From Parvibaculum sp036499025 (GTDB lineage Bacteria > Pseudomonadota > Alphaproteobacteria > Parvibaculales > Parvibaculaceae), in contig DASYEM010000013.1 of assembly GCA_036499025.1 (NCBI GenBank), positions 1-64,000 on the forward strand: a stretch of DNA of 64,000 bases, read 5' to 3'. The notes under the pieces were generated by a model. That model ran no database searches. It was not told the origin of the DNA and saw only the letters and a list, made by a program, of their open reading frames with translations. Positions 10,401-17,472 of the stretch are shown piece by piece. Positions within the stretch are counted from its first letter, which is position 1. Every line of letters starts with the position of its first letter. A program made the translations under genes and the position numbers.

Positions 10401-13400
10401 CAGGCCGGGCTGGAACCGTCGCCGATATACGCTTCCGCCATATCGCCGAAAGCAAGCGCCGTGGTTTCAACCTGCGCGACGGCCAACCCGGCGATCGTGC
10501 CGGTGTTGACGATGTCGTCGCCAAACCAGGAATTCGACAGAGCAACACCGACAGCATGGGATTCGGCCGAATTGCCGGCATAGACCGCGGCCGTCTCATC
10601 GCCATCCGCCTCGCCTTTTCCCTTCGCCTTGGCAAAAGCCGCCGCCGAGATCAGGCCGTCATTCTGGAACCCGTCTTCGAAATCGCCATTCTCGATAAGG
10701 ACGCCCGCAGCTTCCGCGCCGGCACGGTTGGGATCGGTGAAGCCGGGAATGAGATCGCCGGGCAGATTGGAGCCGATCATCGCCACGGCGGGGCCGTCGT
10801 CGGAATCCGCCAGCGCATCGGCGTCGATCACCGTCCGCGCCGTCGCCGTGATTTCGCCGTCATTGTAGAACTGGCCGTCCGCATCGACATCGTCGAGCGA
10901 AATGCCCGAAGCCTGGCTCGACAGCGACCCGCCGGCGAGTGCCAGCGCGCTGGTATCCTCGCCGTCATCGACGGTCGCATGTGCCGTCAGCGTGGCAATC
11001 GACGTCGCTTCGGCATTGACCGTTCCGAAGTTGAGGAAATCGCCGTCAAGATAGGCGCCCTCTTCGCTGTCCCCGACCGAGATGCCATAGGCGACGGTGT
11101 TGCGATCCGGGCCACATTCGTCATAGCAATAATCGTAATTGTCCGGCAGCAGCGCCACTGCGCCCGCATTGCCGTCATCGGTGATCGACGTCGCCGTCTC
11201 GGTGATATCGACCCCGGCATGAACGTCGATGAGGCTGTCATTGACGAAATAGCCGTTGTCGTAATCCTCCTCGTCATCCACCGGGCTGCCGAAGCCGAGA
11301 TCGCCGATCTGGGCGCGAATGCCATAGGCTTCCGCATAGGCCTGCGACGTCGCGCCGGTCCAGGCATCGCCGTCATTGGACGCCGTGGCGGAAATGATGG
11401 AGCTGACATTGCTCGTCGCATTGACCGTGATCTCGTCGGAGTTGACGATATTGCCGCCGATATCTTCGCTGTAGATCGAGAGGCCGGTCGCATAGGCCGA
11501 GGCGGACGTCTGGTCGCCTTCGCCCTCGTATTGCGCGGAAATCGCGGCGGCATCGCCTTCGCCCTCTTCGCTGGCCGTCGCCGTCGCGGTCTGCACGATG
11601 TCGGCAAGGGCCGAAACATCGACATTCTGTTCGTTGTGAATGTTGTCCTGGATTTCATTTTCATCGATGGCGATGCCGCGCGCATGCGCCGAAGCCGAAT
11701 TGGCCGCCGCCGCGAGAATATCGTCGAGCCCGTTGGCCGTCGCGGTCGAGGTGCCCGACGCGGTCGCGGCCACATGGATGTTGCCGTCATTGAGGAAGCT
11801 GCCCGCCAGCGTATCGCCACCGACATAAAGGCCGGTCGCCTGTGCCTCGAGTTCGCTGCCATTGGCGATCGCCGTCAGCGACTCATTGTCGGAGAGCGAT
11901 GCGGTCTGCTCACCCCAAGCCATCGCATGAGCAGCCACGCTGCCCTCATTGATAAAATGTCCGGCAATCGCATCGACATTGGATTTGATGCCATAGGCCG
12001 TGGCTTCGGCGGTACCGCTCGCGGATGCCGTGCTGTATTCGCCGCCGGTAGCGATGGCGCTCGAAATTGCATGCGCCAACGCCGAGCCGGAAACAAGGCC
12101 CTCCTCGGCTTCATATTCATCGTCATTGTCGTTGAGGAAAGTACCACCGAGCGAACCGGACTCGATGTCGATGCCTGTCGCCTGGGCCGCCGCGAAGGAT
12201 GAAGCCCAGACCTCCGCATCCGCGCCGGATATCGCGCTTGCCTTGGTGTTTGACGTCGCTTCCGCAAAGCCGATCGATCCGGCCGAATTGGTGAAGCCGC
12301 CGCTGATCTGCAGCGTATCGATCGCTATGCCGCGCGCTTGCGCCCAGGCGTCGTTGCTCGCCGCAGCTTCGACATCTCCGGGCGCGGAAGCCGACGCGGT
12401 GGACTGGCCGTTGGCGATCGCATGAGCGAAAATGTCCTCGTCGCTCTCGATGCCGCCATCGACCTGCAACACATCGATATTGAGACCTGTCGCTGCCGCG
12501 TGGGCCGAGCTTGTCTCATATTCGCTATATTCATCATACTCATCTTCACGGTAACCGGCGAAAGCGCGCGCCGTGCCGGTCGTCGATGAGGCGTCCGCAA
12601 CGCTATGCGTTTCGGCCAGCGCGTCGACGTTGATTGTCGCGTCATTGTAGATGCTGCCGATCACGGCGGCATCTCCGCTCAGCGTCACGCCATAGCCTTG
12701 CGCCGTCGCATCGTCGAGCACGTTGCCTTCGGCATATTGAGTGCCGAAGCAGCTTTCGCCCGAGCTTTCGCATGTCACCTGTGCTTCTACATTCGAGAAG
12801 CTCTGCGCCGTTGCATTGACGTCGATGCCGTCTTCCGAATTGTAAGGATTGAGGGATAGGCTGCCGGCGATGCTCGGCCCGCGATGATCGTCGCCGACAG
12901 TGCCGTCGTTGCGCGCATCGATACCGGCCGCATAGGCATGCGCATTGCCGGTACCTTCCGCATAGGCCCCTTCTTCCCATTCCACATCGCTCGCCGACTG
13001 ATCGACCTTGGCGGACGCTTGAACGTCGATGGAATCGCTGTTCTCAATCGAGCCGCTGCTCGTATTTCCGGTGTTGTCGAAATTGATGCCATAAGCCTCG
13101 GCGCTCGCGGCGAGCGAAGCCGTATCGTCCTCGCAATAGCCATCGACATTGACGACCAGCGCATTGGCCTCGATCGAGCCGCTATTGGTGACGCTGCCGC
13201 TGAACGTATTGCCGGGGCCGAAATCGATGCCGGCGGCGTAGCGCGAGCTCTCGCCATTGCCACTGCCAGATGCCGTGACCGCGATGGTGCCGCTATTCTC
13301 GATATCACCCCAGAGATAGGCGTCCTCGACCGAAATGCCGCGCGCGTCCTCGCCCTCCTCGACGTCGGTGACATGAATGCCGCCGGAATTGTTGACCGAG

Positions 13401-13627
13401 CCTTCGACCGTCGTGTCGTAAATCTCGATGCCGTCTTCGGCATATTCGTTTTCGATGCTGCCCGCATTCGACACATAGGGGACCGTCGTCGTGATGTAGA
13501 TTTGATCGACGCTGGTGCCGTAGGGATTGTCGTAAAGCGCGGTGGCGCGCGCGCCGTGCGCGGCGACGAGCAAGGCCGCCATGGAAGTCGTGGTCAGCAG
13601 GCTCCGAAACGTCAGGCGAGCATTCAT
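7409..13627 (-). CDS. Giant autotransporter with repetitive acidic passenger
   Basis: A 2072-residue type Va autotransporter. A signal peptide (about 1-30, cleavage expected after ARA) is followed by a passenger (about 31-1470) of some 27 imperfect units of about 50 residues, consensus G-x-(I/F/V)-x-N-x-G-x-I-x3-A-x-A, expected to form a beta-helix. A non-repetitive pertactin-like linker follows, then a beta-barrel (about 1790-2072; SAWARVFGDWAELDRS, ending RLRLKF with terminal Phe). The passenger is Ala/Ser/Asp/Glu-rich with very few Lys or Arg. Acidic tyrosine clusters (Y359-Y370, Y505, Y789, Y831-Y835, Y1104-Y1107) sit in or beside the turns between repeat strands. It has five Cys, unusual for passengers. 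ATG 13627 follows GGGGGA by 8 nt; a TTG lies one codon earlier. It heads an operon with a glycosyltransferase and a sulfotransferase. Confidence 0.93.
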   Translation of the reverse strand: MNARLTFRSLLTTTSMAALLVAAHGARATALYDNPYGTSVDQIYITTTVPYVSNAGSIENEYAEDGIEIYDTTVEGSVNNSGGIHVTDVEEGEDARGISVEDAYLWGDIENSGTIAVTASGSGNGESSRYAAGIDFGPGNTFSGSVTNSGSIEANALVVNVDGYCEDDTASLAASAEAYGINFDNTGNTSSGSIENSDSIDVQASAKVDQSASDVEWEEGAYAEGTGNAHAYAAGIDARNDGTVGDDHRGPSIAGSLSLNPYNSEDGIDVNATAQSFSNVEAQVTCESSGESCFGTQYAEGNVLDDATAQGYGVTLSGDAAVIGSIYNDATINVDALAETHSVADASSTTGTARAFAGYREDEYDEYSEYETSSAHAAATGLNIDVLQVDGGIESDEDIFAHAIANGQSTASASAPGDVEAAASNDAWAQARGIAIDTLQISGGFTNSAGSIGFAEATSNTKASAISGADAEVWASSFAAAQATGIDIESGSLGGTFLNDNDDEYEAEEGLVSGSALAHAISSAIATGGEYSTASASGTAEATAYGIKSNVDAIAGHFINEGSVAAHAMAWGEQTASLSDNESLTAIANGSELEAQATGLYVGGDTLAGSFLNDGNIHVAATASGTSTATANGLDDILAAAANSASAHARGIAIDENEIQDNIHNEQNVDVSALADIVQTATATASEEGEGDAAAISAQYEGEGDQTSASAYATGLSIYSEDIGGNIVNSDEITVNATSNVSSIISATASNDGDAWTGATSQAYAEAYGIRAQIGDLGFGSPVDDEEDYDNGYFVNDSLIDVHAGVDITETATSITDDGNAGAVALLPDNYDYCYDECGPDRNTVAYGISVGDSEEGAYLDGDFLNFGTVNAEATSIATLTAHATVDDGEDTSALALAGGSLSSQASGISLDDVDADGQFYNDGEITATARTVIDADALADSDDGPAVAMIGSNLPGDLIPGFTDPNRAGAEAAGVLIENGDFEDGFQNDGLISAAAFAKAKGKGEADGDETAAVYAGNSAESHAVGVALSNSWFGDDIVNTGTIAGLAVAQVETTALAFGDMAEAYIGDGSSPAWASATATGLAAEGYYSGTVYNGRADDEDYDDYDSEDGSGQIWALAGAFGNNHATAEGDDRAGAYAINAESASATGYQGPEYSSYSGGLFNDGLIVAGALAYGDEQADATASSGHGTAIANASDEANADATGVDMIGYELSNSGQIFAGSLALSDAEANAEGDVAQANADASASATATGVSMYGTGSASLVNSGDIVAYAYARAHALATSDFDEDEDSSLSQSASASAHAVGVDLRSGSYFDSFANEEGGIIHAQADADATLGDEDNAEYGESDAYATGLHVDGALVSQIQNDGEISAEASGRNSAVARGIAIEGEDGTYSGTLTNTGTISAEASSENPYATAVLVTDGAWISSISNSGDISATAEDTSEFDLFGEDGPQAAAIDVRGAGIGVNIMQLKGSITGDILSDNEHTDTIDWSGGTIDGNITGNESEDGDVLNVFAGENNAFTYNGTVDGFGQFNVNGGDHGDAVALRLTNTVRNVDTFHVGPNATLGLGSAANVSTNALNLDQGSTLSFDVTSDGVNGVINTSSADLGGATVKAVFLDTGMPESQVYRIINWDGSDTRFGTVVSNSLIEKIVAQYGEDGVDLLATRLSFADVAGLKDDGTSFGKALDRVFGDIDPDSDLGKAIYQLVLLTPEEYSKAMNEIAGQQTADLQSVTFSQAGSLIHVIQTQLSELRGGTIASSDTQSLGIRVASNQVMASMSDAPQPGFGEAGTKLSGDWSAWARVFGDWAELDRSSVAAGFTSTTGGVVAGADYNFSPNFLAGLAGGYQSSNMDFRGTGEGDISSWSLTAYGDYRIGAIYVDALAGYAVQSYDMDRYLTVLGTGYVANSDYDGSSIIGSLETGYEIELAQNTKLTPFAGVNFTHTKTDAVTETGAGIWNLAYDDRSENGFDSVLGARLSKSYVTDGGTKLTPTIELGWKHAFGDASPIANAALSGTPGSNFQIFGSTAKRDTAIVGAALSVQMTDTIDAYVQYNGQYSSNYMDNTASLRLRLKF

Positions 13628-14036
13628 CAAAAAAATCCCCCAGCTTTAGCGCGCCATCGGCGTCGCAAAAATCGATCACGCCGGTCAACTGGACCGGGCA
13701 CAACCTTGAGCTGTAGGCCATCGGGCGCCTGACGGCAGACGGCGGAAATCCACGCGATTTCCTCCGAAAAGCCGATCTCGAACCCTGAAAACTCCCCCAG
13801 CAGGCAGACCTGAGAAGAAAAATTCCCCCTCAGGTTGTGCGGGGTCAGATTCCGGGATGTAGACCTTTAGGTCAATATACCCAGACCTTTCGATTGGTTC
13901 AGGCTGGAGGGAAGGTGCTCAAAACCGTGGCGCGGGGGTGACAAAGAGCGATGAAACGCCCAATTGATTGAGCTAAGTTGCAGCGCACCGAAACATCGAA
14001 TGCGGTTTCAGAAAACCGGTTGAAAGAGAAGTTCCC
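13628..14036. promoter_or_regulatory. Divergent control region between the autotransporter operon and proA
   Basis: This gap of about 400 bp holds no gene. It contains AGACCT at 13806, 13861 and 13883, spaced 55 and 22 bp, so all lie on one face of the helix. GACCTTTAGGTC (13862-13873) is a palindrome, and GGAAATC/GATTTCC (13744-13750/13756-13762) is an exact inverted repeat. On the minus strand TGAACC (13901-13896), 16 bp and TATATT (13879-13874) make a plausible promoter for the autotransporter, with one AGACCT between the two boxes and one at the expected start. The predicted 5' leader would be about 235 nt. Confidence 0.5.
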
Positions 14037-15326
14037 GTGAGCATCGTCGATATCAGTTCAGACAAGAGAGGCGTCGCCGCCGCCATGGCGGCAATGGGCG
14101 CGCGCGCGCGCGCCGCAGCCGAAATCCTCGCTCTGATTCCGACGAAGCAAAAAGACGCGGGCCTCCTCTGCGCCGCCATGGTGATCCGCGCCAATATCGA
14201 TGACATCCTCGCCGCCAATGCGAAGGACATCGAAGCCGCCCGCGCGAAGGGCGTGACCGGCGCTTTGCTCGACCGCCTGTTGCTCGATGAAAAGCGCATC
14301 GAAGCCATGGCGAAGGGCATTGAGGAGGTCGCCGCCTTGCCCGACCCCGTCGGCACGAAAATCGCCGAATGGGACCGTCCCAACGGCCTTCACATCGAGC
14401 GCGTCCGCACGCCTTTGGGCGTCATCGGCATCATCTATGAGAGCCGTCCCAATGTGACGGCGGACGCCGCCGTTCTTTGCCTCAAATCCGGCAATGCGGC
14501 GATCCTGCGCGGCGGTTCGGAAAGCGCGCATTCGTCGCGCGCCATTCACGAAGCTCTCGTCGAAGGTTTTCTCGCCGCGAACTTGCCCGAGCATGCGATC
14601 CAGCTCGTCGCGACAACCGACCGCGCCGCCGTCGGCGAAATGCTGGCGGGCCTCAACGGCTCCATTGACGTTCTCGTGCCCCGTGGCGGCAAGAGCCTCG
14701 TCGCGCGCGTGCAAGCCGAAGCCCGCGTCCCCGTCTTCGCTCACCTGGAAGGCCTCTGCCACGTCTATGTCGACAAGGCCGCCGACCTCGACATGGCCCG
14801 CAGAATCGTCCTGAACGCCAAGCTTCGCCGCACCGGCGTTTGCGGCGCCGCCGAAACGCTCCTCGTCGATGAGGCCTGTGCCGCAACGCATCTGGCGCCT
14901 CTCGTCACGGATTTGCTCGATGCAGGCTGTGAAGTGCGCGGCGATGAAGCGACCCGCAAGGTCGATCCCCGCGTCGTCGCGGCGACCGAAGCCGACTGGT
15001 CGACGGAATATCTCGATGCAATCATCGCGGTGCGCGTCGTCAAGGGCGTTGTCGAGGCCATGCGCCACATCTCGACCTATGGCTCGCATCACACAGACGC
15101 GATCATCACCGACAATGCCGCCACCGCTGAGCAATTCCTCAATGGCCTCGACAGCGCGATCCTCGTCCATAATGCCTCGACGCAATTCGCAGATGGCGGG
15201 GAGTTCGGCTTTGGCGGTGAAATCGGCATCGCCACCGGCAAGTTTCATGCGCGCGGCCCTGTCGGCACAGAGCAATTGACGAGCTTCAAATATATCGTGC
15301 GGGGCTCCGGCCAGATCAGGCCGTGA
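14037..15326 (+). CDS. proA: Glutamate-5-semialdehyde dehydrogenase (gamma-glutamyl phosphate reductase)
   Basis: Second enzyme of proline synthesis: NADPH-dependent reduction of gamma-glutamyl phosphate. At 429 residues it has the usual aldehyde-dehydrogenase-superfamily layout, with GVIGIIYESRPNVTADAAVL, ILRGGSESAHSSRAI, VPRGGKSLVARVQ and the active-site region RRTGVCGAAETLLVD containing the catalytic Cys. It starts at GTG 14037 with an AGAGAAG Shine-Dalgarno-like element. The stop is 4 nt from nadD, so the proA-nadD-rsfS-rlmH run is preserved; only the link to proB has been broken. Confidence 0.96.
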   Translation: MSIVDISSDKRGVAAAMAAMGARARAAAEILALIPTKQKDAGLLCAAMVIRANIDDILAANAKDIEAARAKGVTGALLDRLLLDEKRIEAMAKGIEEVAALPDPVGTKIAEWDRPNGLHIERVRTPLGVIGIIYESRPNVTADAAVLCLKSGNAAILRGGSESAHSSRAIHEALVEGFLAANLPEHAIQLVATTDRAAVGEMLAGLNGSIDVLVPRGGKSLVARVQAEARVPVFAHLEGLCHVYVDKAADLDMARRIVLNAKLRRTGVCGAAETLLVDEACAATHLAPLVTDLLDAGCEVRGDEATRKVDPRVVAATEADWSTEYLDAIIAVRVVKGVVEAMRHISTYGSHHTDAIITDNAATAEQFLNGLDSAILVHNASTQFADGGEFGFGGEIGIATGKFHARGPVGTEQLTSFKYIVRGSGQIRP

Positions 15327-15330
15327 ACAT

Positions 15331-15933
15331 ATGAGCACGCGCGCCGAACTGCTGACGCCGGGACTGACCGTCGGTCTCCTGGGCGGCTCCTTCAATCCCG
15401 CGCATGAAGGCCATCTGCATGTGACGCGCATGTGCCTGAAGGCCCTTCGCCTCGATCGCGTATGGTGGCTCGTCTCGCCCCAGAATCCGTTGAAAAACGC
15501 GCAAGGCATGGCCTCCCTCTCCGCGCGCCTCGACGGCGCCCGCGCCCTTGTCGAAAAATCCGGCGACCCGCGCATCGCCGTCAGCGATGTCGAAACGCGG
15601 CTCGGCACGCGCTTCACCATCGACACGGTGCGCGCCTTGAAAGCCCGCCATCCGGCCGTCCGCTTCGTCTGGCTGATGGGTGCAGACAACATGTTGCAGC
15701 TCCCGCGCTGGGCGAATTGGCGCCAGCTCACACGCGAAATCCCGATTGCCATCTATCCCCGGCCGGGCTTCACGCTGAAGGCGCGTCTGTCGCCCGCCGC
15801 GAAAACGCTAAAATCCGTGACGCTGGAGCCGAGCGATGCCGCGCTGCTCACGACCTTCCGACCGCCCGCCCTCGTCTTCCTTCAGGGCCGCGAACATCCC
15901 GCATCGGCGACCGCCATTCGCGCCGCATCGTGA
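15331..15933 (+). CDS. nadD: Nicotinate-nucleotide adenylyltransferase
   Basis: Converts nicotinate mononucleotide to deamido-NAD using ATP. The 200 residues include VGLLGGSFNPAHEGHLHV, the GGxFdPxHxGH nucleotidyltransferase motif, then VWLMGADNM and a C-terminal SATAIR matching the family's ISSTxIR. It starts 4 nt after proA. In alphaproteobacteria it is normally followed by rsfS, as here. The stop at 15931-15933 is in the same frame as the downstream RsfS extension. Confidence 0.96.
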   Translation: MSTRAELLTPGLTVGLLGGSFNPAHEGHLHVTRMCLKALRLDRVWWLVSPQNPLKNAQGMASLSARLDGARALVEKSGDPRIAVSDVETRLGTRFTIDTVRALKARHPAVRFVWLMGADNMLQLPRWANWRQLTREIPIAIYPRPGFTLKARLSPAAKTLKSVTLEPSDAALLTTFRPPALVFLQGREHPASATAIRAAS

Positions 15934-16041
15934 AACCTTGAAATCCGGTGCATTGATGTTGCGCCTTCCGACCTCTATTCTGGAGATAGCCGGGACGCGG
16001 TTGCGGCGTGCCCGGTTTGTTGCGAACCAAGGAGCGCGTTC

Positions 16042-16407
16042 CTGAGCCCGGACCCCAAAGGCCGCAAGGCCAAGCCTGCACCCAAATCTTCCTCCAGGAC
16101 AAAGCCCGCGAAGGCTCAACCTTCAAAGACCAAGTCCGCGACGACTGCGGCAAAAAAACCGGCCAAGGCCCCCGCCGCGACAAAACCCAAAGCAAAGCCG
16201 GTCAAGGCCGCAGCGAAAGCAGCGCCGAAAGCCAAAGCCGCGCCGAAGGCGGCCGCAAAACCCAAATCATCCGCTCCCAAGGCGAAGACTACTTCCAAAG
16301 CCAAGGCGGCGGCGAAAACGCCCGCGCCCAAAGCCAAAGCCGCAGCAAAGCCGAAAGCTAAGCCTGCGCTCAAGGCGAAGGCAAAACCCGCCGGGGCCCC
16401 GAGCGCC
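16042..16407 (+). other. In-frame Lys/Ala/Pro-rich extension upstream of rsfS, probable CTG start
   Basis: From 16042 to the rsfS ATG the rsfS frame stays open for 122 codons and encodes a histone-H1-like tail rich in K, A and P (units such as KAKAAAKPKAKPALKAKAKP). After the in-frame nadD stop at 15931 no ATG, GTG or TTG occurs in this frame before 16408. The only start with a good ribosome site is CTG 16042, with AAGGAG at 16029-16034 and a 7-nt gap. I infer that RsfS is made with a 122-residue basic tail. The alternative is that translation starts at 16408 and this stretch is a leader, or that a base error hides a normal start. Confidence 0.6.
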
Positions 16408-16803
16408 ATGTCGCCGCGCGAGAAAGCCTCGGCCGCGAAAGAAGTCGCCGATCGCAAGAAGGCCAAGCTCATGCTGGCGCTGGTGATGAAAAGCCTCGAC
16501 GACGATAAGGCCGAAGACATCATCTCAATCGACCTCGCGGGCAAGACGCCCATCGCCGATTACATGGTGGTGGCGAGTGGCCGCTCGGCCCGTCACGTCG
16601 GCGCCGTCGCCGATCATCTGACGCGCCGCCTGAAGGAAGAGGGCTACGGCCTCGCGCAAGTCGAAGGCATGCAGCAAGGAGACTGGGTGCTGATCGATGC
16701 GGGCGACATCGTTATCCATGTTTTCCGTCCCGAAGTGCGTCAATTCTACAGGCTGGAAAAAATGTGGGAAGCCGACATCCCGGCCGACCAGCTGGCCGTC
16801 TGA
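16408..16803 (+). CDS. rsfS: Ribosome silencing factor RsfS
   Basis: Binds ribosomal protein uL14 and blocks subunit joining when nutrients are short. The conserved domain begins near KLMLALVMKSLDDDKAEDII and contains KTPIADYMVVASGRSARHV, LIDAGDIVIHVFRPEVRQFY and LEKMWEAD, all typical. From ATG 16408 it is 131 residues. That ATG has no clear Shine-Dalgarno, and the same frame is open for a further 122 Lys/Ala-rich codons back to a CTG at 16042, so the real protein may be 253 residues. It lies between nadD and rlmH as in most bacteria. Confidence 0.93.
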   Translation: MSPREKASAAKEVADRKKAKLMLALVMKSLDDDKAEDIISIDLAGKTPIADYMVVASGRSARHVGAVADHLTRRLKEEGYGLAQVEGMQQGDWVLIDAGDIVIHVFRPEVRQFYRLEKMWEADIPADQLAV

Positions 16804-16835
16804 CGCATCGCCGCTAAGCCCGCCTGAGGGAATTC

Positions 16836-17318
16836 ATGCGCATCGAAATCTGCGCCGTCGGGCGGCTTCGCGCTGGGCCTGAAAAAACGCTTCTCGATGA
16901 ATATCTCGCCCGCGCCAATGCCGCCGGGCGCGGGCTCGGCTTGACCTCTCTGTCGCTGATCGAGGTCGAGGAAAAACGCCGTCTCGAAGGCGAAGCTCTG
17001 AAAACCGCCGAAGCCGCCTTGCTGAAAAACGCCATGCCGCGCGGCGCTCTTCTTGTCGCGCTCGACGAACGCGGGCGCACCGAGAACAGCGCGACATTTG
17101 CGTCCCGTATCGGGCGCTGGCGCGACAGCGGCGTTTCAGATCTCGCTTTCGTCATCGGCGGCGCGGACGGTCTTGCCGCCTCGCTGCGCGAGGAAGCGGG
17201 TCATCTCGTCGCCTTCGGTCCCATGACCTGGCCGCATATGCTGGCGCGCGTGATGCTGGCAGAGCAGCTTTACCGCGCCGTTAGCATTCTCGCAGGCCAT
17301 CCCTATCACCGCGCCTGA
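16836..17318 (+). CDS. rlmH: 23S rRNA pseudouridine-1915 N3-methyltransferase RlmH
   Basis: SPOUT-class methyltransferase acting on helix 69 of 23S rRNA in the assembled 70S ribosome. It is 160 residues with the knotted SAM-binding end typical of the family: LAFVIGGADGL, then HMLARVMLAEQLYRAVSI and the C-terminal HPYHRA that reaches the active site. Length and order (nadD-rsfS-rlmH) are standard. Confidence 0.96.
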   Translation: MRIEICAVGRLRAGPEKTLLDEYLARANAAGRGLGLTSLSLIEVEEKRRLEGEALKTAEAALLKNAMPRGALLVALDERGRTENSATFASRIGRWRDSGVSDLAFVIGGADGLAASLREEAGHLVAFGPMTWPHMLARVMLAEQLYRAVSILAGHPYHRA

Positions 17319-17433
17319 TGTGAACAACCGTTCGTAAAGCGTGTCCCGCACGCCGCGCTGCGCCGGGAATATCGCTCCGTGAGCGTCGTCCTCATGGACA
17401 GGATTCACGCCATCGATTAGTTTCATCTCCGGT

Positions 17434-17448
17434 GCGTGCATGGCACGC
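17434..17448 (+). other. Short perfect inverted repeat upstream of the gpmI-like gene
   Basis: GCGTGC (17434-17439), ATG and GCACGC (17443-17448) form an exact 6-bp stem 24 bp before the chosen start at 17473. It could be a small leader hairpin or an operator; it has no T tract. The rest of the 17319-17472 gap shows nothing I recognise. Confidence 0.3.
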
Positions 17449-17472
17449 GGTGCCTGGGCTGTCTCAAAAATT

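Noticed and set aside
8948..12202. 1084-codon open frame on the plus strand
   Set aside because: It is the antisense of the autotransporter repeats. High GC and the repeat structure keep the frame open; no ribosome site, no family motif.
7409..13627. Autotransporter as a frameshifted or assembly-joined product
   Set aside because: The frame is continuous from signal peptide to terminal Phe, repeats keep phase, and the barrel is complete.
16008..16361. 117-codon plus-strand frame starting at ATG 16008
   Set aside because: It reads the basic rsfS extension in another frame, giving Gln/Ser/Arg-rich sequence without motifs; the Lys/Ala-rich frame joins RsfS.
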